Of a stretch of DNA of 15,261 nt, positions 1 to 8,023 are shown piece by piece. A program made the translations under genes and the position numbers. The notes beneath the pieces were generated by a model. That model was not told where the DNA came from, searched no databases, and worked only from the letters and a program-made list of their open reading frames with translations. Source of the DNA: Acanthamoeba sp. SK_2022b. Its lineage: Eukaryota; Discosea; Longamoebia; Acanthamoebidae. The number at the start of each line of letters is the position of its first letter. The first letter of the stretch is position 1. Location: NCBI GenBank assembly GCA_027943245.1, contig JANDJZ010000814.1:1-15261 (forward strand). Direction: 5' to 3'.

Positions 1-2
1 AG

Positions 3-487
3 CTCGCGAAGAAGGAGAAGCAGACGACCAAGCTGAAGAAGGAGAAGGAGAAGGAGCAGGAGCGGGAGGGGAAGAGGGCTGCGTCGTCGAGCGAGGACGA
101 GGAGGGCCAAGCGCACAACCACTACTTTGGGCTAGAGGAGTGGCAGGAGCTCAATCGCGTGGACTACGAGGACTGCGGCTGGTTCAACATCCTCCTGGAG
201 CGCAACTTCAAGGACATGCAGGTCTCTGTCGAGAGCCCCCCCCTTAAATCTCCCCTCCCCTCACGCTTGCGATGCCACCCCGGCCACTGACGCCGAGCGT
301 GCTCGTGATGTGTCATGACAGCACTCGCCCGTGTTCAAGGAGAAGCTGATCAGCCGCCTGCAGAAGAAGTTTGACGTCAAGGCCACCAAGCGGCCCTCCT
401 TCCTGGTTGGTCCCCCCCCCACCCATTCCTCTCCTCCCCGCCTTCCGCCAAACGCTCTTGGATCGCAGTCACCTTAACCTGACGAGC

Positions 488-557
<70 letters not shown>

Positions 558-1579
558 GCGTAACAGGGGCCCGTGGTGGTGTCCGGCGTAGACGTGGGCT
601 CCAAGTTCTTCCAGTTGAACGGCATTAAGATGTTCAAGTCGCCCTCCAGCAACCTCGTGGTAAGACTCCTCGCTGGCGCCCTCCGAGCGCAATCGAACGC
701 CCGCGCCGAGTCCCTCACCGATCGTTGTGCTCGAACGCGCGTGGTGGCGGCGTCGACGGTGGCGGCGGTGGTGACGCAGATCGGCAAGGCCAACATGGAG
801 TACGAGGAGGGGTTCGGGATCACCATCACCACGAACATCTACGTCAAGCGAATAGCGGTCTTCCCCATCAAGTTCACCGTCAAGCTGATGCAGCTCTCTG
901 GCAAGGTACACCACTGCGCCGCCTTTCCGCCTTGCATGCGCACATCGGCCGAGGCTCACTCGCATGCGTGTGCGTGTGATGGCAACGCGTTGTGGGTCCA
1001 GCTCGTGCTGTATGGGCCACACAAGCTGCAGGAGCGCTTCTGTGCCTCGTTCACGGGCATGCCCGCTTGCGACTTCGCGATTGAGGTGGCCGTGGGCGAA
1101 AAGTACGCCGCCGTCCACGCCTACACGCCGTAGTAGGACTGGACCAATCAATCGCCTGTGTGGGGGGGGGGCGTGTGTGTGGGCGTGCCCTTTCACCAGG
1201 CGGCACATCGACCTGGGCCGGTGGTTGCCCAAGGTGGACGAGTACCTGATCAGCACGTTCAAGAAGTTCTTGCGCGAGCGTCTGGTGTACCCCAACCGGA
1301 TGACCTTCAACCTCCCCTTCCCCGGCCGCAAGTTTGGCCTCAAGACCGAGAACGTCACCAAACCACGGGGGTACGTGGCCTCCTCGCACTGTCCTCCCAA
1401 CTTGAAAATCCTTTTTATTTGTATTTTATTATTTTATTATTTTAAAGACAAAAAAGGAAAAGAAAATGTAGCGACCTTTCCGTCCCAAAAATTGTGTGGG
1501 CAGAGGCGTGGGCGGCCTTCAAAAGAGGCCGCGGCCACCCTCTTGGGTCGGACCTCCCGAAAGGGATGGCTCCATCTGT

Positions 1580-1611
<32 letters not shown>

Positions 1612-2049
1612 GGCCCCTGCGCAAGGATGACACGCAAAATCGAGAAGATACCCCACTTTTTTGTGGTTTATTTTAAATATTATTTATCTATTTTAAAATA
1701 AATATATATTAAAAAAAGGGGACTCCAAGCTAACGCATCAACCACACAAACACAGGCTGACGGCAGCCGCAGCGCTGAGCCTCAACCTGCCGCTGGCTCC
1801 GGCGCTGGCGGTGCCGTTGCCCGAGGTGGCGCGCGCGATGAAGGCAAAGGTGGAGCGCCACATCCTCTACGCCGTCAACAGGGAGATGTACAAAGAGCTG
1901 CACGAGATCTTTGACGAGCGCGTGCGCACCAGCGGCACGCTGTCCAAGTCGGGACCGTCGGCCAACGGCTGCGGCATCGATGAGGTCAAGGCCGAGATCA
2001 CTCTCATCCACAAGGTGCTGCGGTCGCGTTGTTGTCCGTGGTCTAGGCG

Positions 2050-2091
<42 letters not shown>

Positions 2092-2546
2092 CGGTGAGTT
2101 GACCTGGTGTCTGTGCAATGTCAGGTATTTGAACGCGCCATGGTCGGCGTTGGCGAGCTCACTGTCGATACGAGCGCCTGTCGCGTTTGGACTAAGCTCA
2201 CGCTTGCAGGCGTACGCGGCCTCCCCCCCTCACAATTCAACGTAGCGCACAGCGCGCCAAAGGGATTGTCCGAGCATTCGGTCGACTGCTCAAGCCACTT
2301 ACCGGTTGAATGCACATTACACACACCTGCGCGCAGATGTGGCGAGCAAAGCTGTGGGAGATGCGACCCACGGAGCAGTTGATCAACATCAACGCGATCG
2401 CCATCTTCACGTTCAAGGGCGACAAGATCGAGTTTTATCAGGTGGTGTGGGACATCTCGCGCCTGCTCACCGCTTCGTGGGCCTCCTCCTCCGCTTCCGT
2501 AGCCTCCTCCGCCTCGCCGGCCCTCACGCGCGCCGCCACTTCGTGA
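3..2546 (+). CDS. SMP lipid-transfer domain protein (TEX2-like) with C-terminal SnoaL/NTF2-like domain; 5' end missing
   Basis: Nine exons fit in frame: 3-221, 322-405, 567-659, 780-905, 1026-1102, 1200-1370, 1756-2014, 2125-2211 and 2337-2546 (TGA), giving 441 residues of an incomplete protein. Residues 1-45 are a Lys/Glu-rich stretch. Residues about 57-245 match an SMP (synaptotagmin-like mitochondrial lipid-binding) domain of the TEX2/Nvj2 type: [10 protein letters not shown], then [24 protein letters not shown], a GK turn, and a closing LVYPN. SMP domains form lipid-carrying tubes at organelle contact sites, so a role in lipid transfer is inferred. Residues about 285-420 read as a SnoaL-like NTF2-fold domain (helix with [14 protein letters not shown], then [20 protein letters not shown]). 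The fusion depends on intron 6 (1371-1755), which contains a U6 gene; the alternative is two genes, the second starting at ATG 1838. Exon 5 could instead begin at 1032 after a CAG. The SMP call is strong, the fusion moderate. Confidence 0.72.
490..554. repeat. (TG)n microsatellite
   Basis: About 65 bases of uninterrupted TG dinucleotide lie in intron 2 of the SMP gene, just upstream of its acceptor (AG at 565-566). The repeat generates spurious poly-Val/Cys and poly-His/Thr reading frames on the two strands. Confidence 0.97.
1518..1527 (+). promoter_or_regulatory. Candidate TATA-like element of the U6 gene
   Basis: The A-rich stretch TTCAAAAGAG stands out from GC-rich flanks about 25-33 bases upstream of the predicted U6 5' end. 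That is the spacing of the TATA box in Pol III type 3 promoters. The match is weak, and no proximal sequence element could be recognised. Confidence 0.35.
1551..1660 (+). ncRNA. U6 spliceosomal snRNA
   Basis: This is the catalytic snRNA of the spliceosome. The core 1583-1636 is almost identical to U6 of other eukaryotes. It holds the ACAGAGA box (1595-1601) that pairs with the 5' splice site, the AGC catalytic triad (1607-1609) and the internal stem-loop sequence through CGCAAGGATGACACGC. The 5' part differs from animal U6 but still folds: bases 1553-1558 pair with 1563-1569 (one bulged T) around a GAAA tetraloop at 1559-1562, the expected 5' stem-loop. A run of six T at 1657-1662 is the Pol III stop. 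The length of about 110 nt is normal. It lies in the sense direction inside intron 6 of the SMP gene, or between two genes if that intron model is wrong. The exact 5' end is inferred from the stem-loop. Confidence 0.95.
1657..1662 (+). terminator. Pol III oligo(T) terminator of U6
   Basis: Six consecutive T follow the conserved 3' part of U6, as expected for Pol III termination and for the U-tail bound by La/Lsm proteins. Confidence 0.85.
2052..2090. repeat. (GT)n microsatellite
   Basis: About 39 bases of GT dinucleotide lie in intron 7 (2015-2124) of the SMP gene. It is the second such tract in this gene, again between the donor and acceptor of a short intron. Confidence 0.95.
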
Positions 2547-2603
2547 GGCGTTTTATTTGTATTTATTTATTTTTATATTTATCGCGAAATTATTCTTGTA
2601 AAG

Positions 2604-2609
2604 AATAAA
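2604..2609 (+). promoter_or_regulatory. Candidate polyadenylation signal of the SMP gene
   Basis: A canonical AATAAA sits 58 bases after the stop codon, at the end of an AT-rich 3' flank (about 2551-2600). The next gene starts 59 bases further on. Confidence 0.55.
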
Positions 2610-2667
2610 GCTAACGAGATTAGACAAAATAATTGGAAATAACAAACATCAGTTTCGTATCGCTGAA

Positions 2668-3634
2668 ATGGAACGGCCGATCAAGAAGCATCGTGGGGAG
2701 GAGAAGGGGATCGGCAACGGGCTGGCGGACGGCAATGAGCAACATGCAGTAGAGTGCGTGCAGATAGAGGGGCTGACCTACATGGAGGATTTCCTTACGG
2801 CTGAGGAGGAGAAGGAACTGCTGGAGCACATCGATCGATGCCAATGGCTGTTTGATCTCAAGCGCAGGGTACAGCACTATGGCTACAAGTATGACTACAA
2901 GTGCGTCCTTTCAAAGATCTATCTAGGCAAAATAATTTTACAAATTATCATAATATTTTACAATTATTCAAGATTAATTATGATTATTCCGAATTGTGCA
3001 GAAATCGCAGTATCAACCGAAGCATGCATCTGGGCCCAATGCCCGAATTTCTTAACGATCTCATCGATCGCCTCATGGAGCGACGCGTGCTCTCCAAACG
3101 ACCAGACCAGGTGATCATCAACGAATACCTGCCCGGACAGGTACTGCCTGGTCTTCCTCTCTCTAGAGACCGCCAGCCTGGCCTCAGCCTTGCTCACAGC
3201 CCTTTTCCCCGGTCCATGCATACGTTCCCCTCACGCGCGCAGGGCATCAGTGCACACGTCGACAAGCCCGGCCTCTTCGACAACGAGATCGTTTCCATCA
3301 GCCTCGGCTCGCCCTGCGTGATGGAGTTCAAGCACAAGGCCACCAAGACCACCCACCCCGTGCTTCTCCGCCGACGCTCGCTCGTGATGATGAAGGTGGG
3401 CCTCCGCTGTGGGCCTCTCTCGCGTGCGCGTCATTGAGTGTGTGAGAGTGCGAGTGGCTGACCTCTTCGTGCTGTGTTGGCGTCGTCTTGTGTGGCTCTG
3501 CACAGGGCGCGGCGCGATACGATTGGACGCACTGCATTCCTGCGAGGAAGAAGGACAAGCTGGACGGCCGACAGATCCCGCGACAACGAAGGGTGTCGCT
3601 CACTTTCCGGAAGGTCATTCTGGGCGACGAGTGA
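2668..3634 (+). CDS. ALKBH8-type AlkB 2-oxoglutarate/Fe(II)-dependent dioxygenase
   Basis: Four exons, 2668-2900, 3002-3140, 3243-3395 and 3506-3634 (TGA), give a 217-residue protein. AlkB enzymes oxidise alkyl groups or modified bases on nucleic acids using Fe(II) and 2-oxoglutarate. Visible signatures are RRVQHYGYKYDY near residue 70, INEYLPGQ (117-124), the metal-binding HVD (His129, Asp131), the distal His184 in RYDWTH, and the 2-oxoglutarate-binding arginines in RRVSLTFRK (204-211). The segment EIVSISLGSPCVMEFKH is close to the AlkB core of ALKBH8, the tRNA wobble-uridine hydroxylase. Unlike animal ALKBH8 there is no RRM and no methyltransferase domain, so this is a stand-alone oxygenase. 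The start at ATG 2668 lies in an AT-rich leader close behind the previous gene. The substrate (tRNA or DNA) is inferred and not settled by sequence. Confidence 0.9.
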
Positions 3635-3685
3635 TACGAGCTCGCATCTCTCCCTCTCTCTCTTCTCTACTGCTCTTGCTTTCCA

Positions 3686-3707
3686 CTCTCTCTCTCTCTC
3701 TCTCTCT
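3686..3707. repeat. (CT)n tract in a convergent intergenic region
   Basis: A pure CT run lies within a longer pyrimidine-rich stretch (about 3648-3712). It sits between the 3' ends of the AlkB gene (+) and the DUF229 gene (-). No gene is seen in 3635-3852. Confidence 0.9.
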
Positions 3708-3852
3708 TGGTGTTCACGCCACTCCGTGCAATGTCCACGTGTTGTATTTACTCGTGCATCTGTGTGGCACTCTCCTCACACACGCGCGCGCCATATAAAT
3801 GCGCTTCTTGACCCATCCGCATCACACGCAAACGCCCCTCCCCCCTCAATCC

Positions 3853-6800
3853 TTATCGGCGCGGAGCGTCCTCGCGCTCGCACGCGCAGTGGCGCGGCGG
3901 GATGCGGGCGGCTTGGCAATCGCGGTCGGCCGGTATGGCCTCGAACAGCGAGTAGGTCCCATCGCTTCCTCCTCCTCCTTCTCCGTTCGCATCGTCCGCT
4001 CTCCCTCCCTCATCATCGCCATCGTCATCGCCTGCACGTGCCCCCCCCCCCCGAGCCCAAGGCGCACGTGTGGTGTCAGCCCTCCGCCTTCCACAAATCC
4101 AAACCTGCGCCAACCCCTCCTCGTCTTCGGGTGGTGGTGATGGCGGCCATACCGCCGGCGAAGCGGGCCAGGTGGCGGAGCGTGCGGTGGATGTCCCACA
4201 CGGTGAAGAGCCGCTGCTCGTTGGCCAGCAGGTGGGCCCGCGCCTCTTCGTGCCTCTGCAGGAAGCGTTGCGGGACCAACATGAAGAACGCCGGCAGCCT
4301 GCGTCGAACAAAGTCACTCACGAACGCCCACTGGCTGCGTGTGCGTGTGTGTGCACTGCGTGTGTGGCGTGTGGGCGGAATGCGCGCACCGGTTTTCGAG
4401 CACGCCAGCGGCGGTGTAGCGGAAGTAGGGGCCCATGTGCGAGCCGTGGTCGGACAGGAGCAGGACGAACGTGTCCGGGTGCTCGCGCGTCAGCTCCTCG
4501 AGGAAGGCCCGCAGCGGCCGATCCACATTGGCGATGAACGCTGCGTTGCGTGCCCGCGCGTGACCACATACGCGACTGGGTGAGCATTCCCACTGCGTGC
4601 AACAGAGTGGCGTTGGCACAACTCACCTAGACTGCCTTCGTGCGCCTCCATGAAGGAGGCGAAGGCGATTCGCCCGCGTTCGCGCGGGTAGGCCACGCGT
4701 TGCTCATCGTTGTCATCATTGTCTGTGGTGGCGGTGGCCATGAACTGCCGAAGCACGCCGAGCGTGTAGTCGTGCACCGGCCTGCCGGTGATGCACCGCC
4801 GTCCGAGCGAGTACGGCCCGCGGAAGTTGGTGCGGTGGGCCGAGTACTCGGGATGGCAGAACGGGAGCACCACCTCATGTGTCACGAACGCCGTGGGCGG
4901 GCCTAGCACACAACACGCGCACGACACGACATGGGCTTCCCATTCGCTATCATGATGCGATATCGTTGCGGGGGGGGGGCGAACCGTCATGTGCGAGGTA
5001 GTGGCCGAAGAAGTCGAGGCACATGTTGTAGACCCACAGCGACACGTGGCCGTGGTCTCGCTCGTAGGCCCGCCACCACAAGTCATCTGAAGTGACAAGA
5101 GGGAGGAGCGTGTCGACGTCAGAGCCAACTTGACCGGGAGCTCGCAAGGGAGGGTTCGGACCAGGCCCGAGGAGAGTCGAACAGTCGACGTGTTTCCCGC
5201 TGGCGCGCTCCTCGAGGCATCGCTTGAACAGGGCCTCGGGCTTGTTAGCCACCAGCGGCACCAGGTTGGGTCCTGATGAGGCACGACCCAGCGTGTTGAT
5301 GGCCATCAACAAGCATCGCACTGGCCGCACGGGAGGGGTTACCAGTGCGGCCAGCGACCGAGTGGTAGCGGAAGAACTGGAACACCTGGTGAGTGGCGTT
5401 GCCGGTGGCCCGCCCGTGCAGCTCCTCGAACCACCTGACCGTCTCTGGCATGCGGCGCAGGAAGTGGTTCCGCGACAGCGCGTCAATGTTGAGCACCACG
5501 ACGTTGTAAGGCCGCCGCCGCGCTGAATCAGGGATCGCCTTGGCCTCGGCTGGCTTGGGCGGCACCACCTGCATGTGGAAGTTCTGCTCCGTCCCGCACA
5601 CGGCGGTGAAATACTGTGCGTCGATCGCCATCGGGCCTGTGTACGCCACCTGCGCTCGAGTCAGTACTGCACTCGGTCGTGACACAAGCGGTTACGGCAC
5701 CGCAAGGGCGCTTTACCAGACTTTGGTTGAGCGTCTGCACGATGGCCTGCAGCCGCTCGTTCCTCTCCTCCGTGTTGGCTTCCACGGCCAGCGGCGGATG
5801 CAACACGACGTGCGGGCGATCTGGGCCCAGACACGCGGTTTCGGCGTCAACCAGGTGGCCCACGACAACACACGCGCGATCCCACTTACCTTGGGGGGCG
5901 CAGTCCATAGTCAACACGCCGCGTTCGAGTCGGGAGAACTGCCGCCGGCCTTCGCTCGCGCAGTCCTCCGACCCGACGTAGAAGTTGAGCAGGCGACGCG
6001 GCACCAAGTCGATGAGCGGCGTGGCCGGCCGGATCACGCACCCGCCGTTGCTCGTCGCCATCGCCGCCCCGTGGCCTTCATCGCCCGAGTGGGGCGTAGC
6101 GTCCGCCATCACGTGTCTACCGAACAGGCCGCGGGTCCACCGCTCACGGGCCGTGTGGGCCGACGACGCCGCGGCCAACACGCACAGCGTGATCGCCACT
6201 ATGACGAAGGCGCACACGGCCGGCGCGGCGGTCGAGCGTCGACTCCGCCATGATCGCCTGCGGTCGCCGGCGGCTAGGCAGAGCTGCCACAGGGCAACGA
6301 GGAGAGCGGAGGCGGCGAGGGTGCCCGCGCAGCTGAGCGCGAAGAGGACGAGGTTGAGCTCGGCTGACAGGTTCTGCCCCGGGTCGACATGCACGGCCGT
6401 GAGCACGGCCAGCGCTGCAGCCTGCGCCACAACGCACGCCACCGGTCGGGCCAGGCGTCGCACGAGCGACCTCGGCAGGGAGGAGGACTCAAAAGCCGAT
6501 GGCGGAGCGGAGAAGAAGCAGAGGAGGACGGCGGCGCAGAAGAAGAGGTTAGCGAGGACGAGCTGTGTGGCTTGGATCGCGCCCACGCGCTGGTGCTGCG
6601 CGATGGCCGCCCTGTGATAGAAGAAGGTCGACGCCACCAGCGACAACGACACGCTCGCCGAGTGCCACCATCTACCGGCCGCTGTATCCGGTAGTCGCCT
6701 CGATGTTCCGCTCGAGTGGTGGCACCTCTTCTTCGTTGTCCCGGTGTTGTAGTTCGCAGACAGGGCGACGACGTGACCCGGTTGCGTTACGGGCGTTGGA

Positions 6801-6889
6801 TTGTGTCGGTCATCGAAATGGTGTTCGTGTTCGCGGTCTCCAAGCTGTGGTATTGCGTCAACAGGAAGGGCAGCGCAACGCCGGGCCAT
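3853..6889 (-). CDS. DUF229/sulfatase-like (alkaline phosphatase superfamily) membrane protein
   Basis: Nine exons on the minus strand: 5890-6889, 5717-5820, 5343-5649, 5162-5272, 4985-5086, 4627-4902, 4390-4540, 4153-4334 and 3853-4031 (TAA). They give 803 residues with phase matching at all eight junctions. Residues about 78-243 hold five hydrophobic segments (78-96, 106-127, 148-168, 178-207, 222-243). The rest is a DUF229 ectodomain: NVVVLNIDALSR with candidate metal ligand Asp424 and a Ser at 427 near the nucleophile position, HSVAGRTGPNLVPL, an FCHPEYS block, LLLSDHGSHMG with metal ligands Asp664/His665, a DIHRTLRHL helix, and a cysteine-rich end (SLFEAIPADRDC...HCAC). The superfamily hydrolyses sulfate or phosphate esters; the substrate is unknown. 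The last intron acceptor (after 4032) is one of several in-phase choices. The ATG at 6889 is the first one downstream of an in-frame TTG, so the N-terminus is tentative. Confidence 0.85.
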
Positions 6890-8023
6890 CTGCTCTCTTT
6901 TGAACAACTATCGGGAGAGGCCCATACAACCAACTCGGGCCAAGGGCCCCAAGGAGCAAGTAATCGGCCACTTTGCCGCCGAGTGTCCTCGTACGCGCAG
7001 CTCGCCTTTGTCAACGCGGCTGGAACGCATTTCCATTCGATTTCACGGCCCGGAAAGAACGAGGAGCGAGGCGATTGGGCCTTCTGGTCGTGCAACAGCC
7101 GGGGTGTGCTCGCAAGGCCCAAACAGCGTCTACGTGGCCGCCAGGCGCTGCGTGTAACATGCGAGTTGTGAAGTGACATAGCGATCATTAAGTGAGCCCC
7201 AGGGCTACCGGCCTGCCCATCGGAATCCACCCTGGTCTCCCACACAAACGGCCCGTTTAAAAAGCCAAGCTTTCCTCTCACCATTCCTCTCCACCGCCCA
7301 CAACCCATTCCATCTCTTTCTCGAGGACGTCACCGCCGCCGAACCAACAGGTGTCCCCCCCTCCCTCTCGGCTGGGTGTTTATCTGTCCAATAAGGAATT
7401 GGCACCGGGCCAAAGCCATTCAATGGGAAGTACAGCAAATTTTACCTTGACGGCCAATCAGAGTAGGGCACAAAGGAAATGTTACAAGCATAGTTGCACG
7501 ACGACGAATGTGGTTGTTATGGCACCACGAACTGGTTAATGAGCGTTACGTGCATGTGCGTCATCTGGTTCGCGTGGTCGCGTCATCGAATTACCAACTG
7601 CCTGCAGCCTCTCTCTATCTCAGGTCGTGTCCTTGCCCTCGTTTGCAGCTCGTCGTGTCGTTGTTCTTCCTCGTTCGGAAACACAAACGTAAACGGCAAG
7701 CACACCGGCGTCTCCGTGTGAGGCCGTCGCAATCAGTTCACCACCACCCTTGGCTACGCCGCAGCGGCCTAACCGCTCACTTCCCCTCAAACCGAACCAT
7801 TTCGAAGTCAAGTACAGCAAGCTCCACCCCCAGCCCAACACCACCCCGTGGCCCTTGTACGCCATTTTTGTCAATACCCGCGCTTAGCTCCGCTTTTGTC
7901 TTTTTGCCGACCTCCTGTCTTCCCTGGGCCCTAACCGCTTTTCCACCTACGCCAGAAGCGCCCACAAGGAAAGGACAAGCCAACACGCAACACTTACGAC
8001 AACAGTAAGGAGAAGAAGGACAA
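6890..8023. other. Divergent intergenic region (1.1 kb), no gene recognised
   Basis: It separates the DUF229 start (-) from the RasGAP start (+) and so must carry both promoters. Visible elements are a TTTAAAAA TATA-like stretch near 7256-7263, CCAAT-type boxes at about 7388 and 7455 (+ direction), and a 9-bp perfect inverted repeat (7075-7083 and 7114-7122). Open frames across it translate to proline/serine/arginine-rich strings without domain features and were not called. Untranslated first exons of RasGAP could lie here but cannot be proven. Confidence 0.6.

Larger units (their letters stand above)
1371..1755 (+). other. Intron 6 of the SMP gene (385 nt), host of U6
   Basis: The intron starts with GTACGT at 1371 and ends in ACACAG at 1755. 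Codon phase is two bases before and one base after, so the frame closes as a Gly codon. It contains an AT-rich tract (about 1405-1450), the U6 gene, and a second AT-rich tract (about 1664-1715). The two AT tracts could alternatively be a 3' UTR and a promoter, which is the basis of the two-gene alternative. Confidence 0.6.

Noticed and set aside
371..1400. Long overlapping reading frames on both strands (474-1400 minus, 371-628 plus)
   Set aside because: They run through the TG repeat and across exons of the SMP gene. Their products are low-complexity or antisense shadows without domain features.
1371..1838. Two separate genes (SMP gene ending near 1400; SnoaL gene starting at ATG 1838) with U6 between them
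   Set aside because: Not excluded, but less favoured. The SMP frame has no stop before U6, while a GTACGT..CACAG intron joins the two parts in phase and the frame is open before ATG 1838.
2901..3114. Read-through of the AlkB first exon past 2900
   Set aside because: The read-through frame turns AT-rich and loses AlkB similarity. Splicing 2900 to 3002 restores the conserved NRSINRS...LGPMPEFL segment.
5315..5342. A 26-28 nt intron in the DUF229 gene joining HSVAGRT directly to VRCLLMAINTLG
   Set aside because: Too short to splice. A 70-nt intron (5273-5342) gives HSVAGRTGPNLVPL, which fits the family much better.
5922..5934. tRNA B-box-like sequence (GTTCGAGTC)
   Set aside because: It lies within exon 1 coding sequence of the DUF229 gene, has no A box or cloverleaf around it, and is explained by codons.
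7508..8008. A 166-residue plus-strand frame upstream of RasGAP
   Set aside because: The translation is Ser/Pro/Arg/His-rich without motifs. The region has promoter-like features, and no splice pattern links it to RasGAP.
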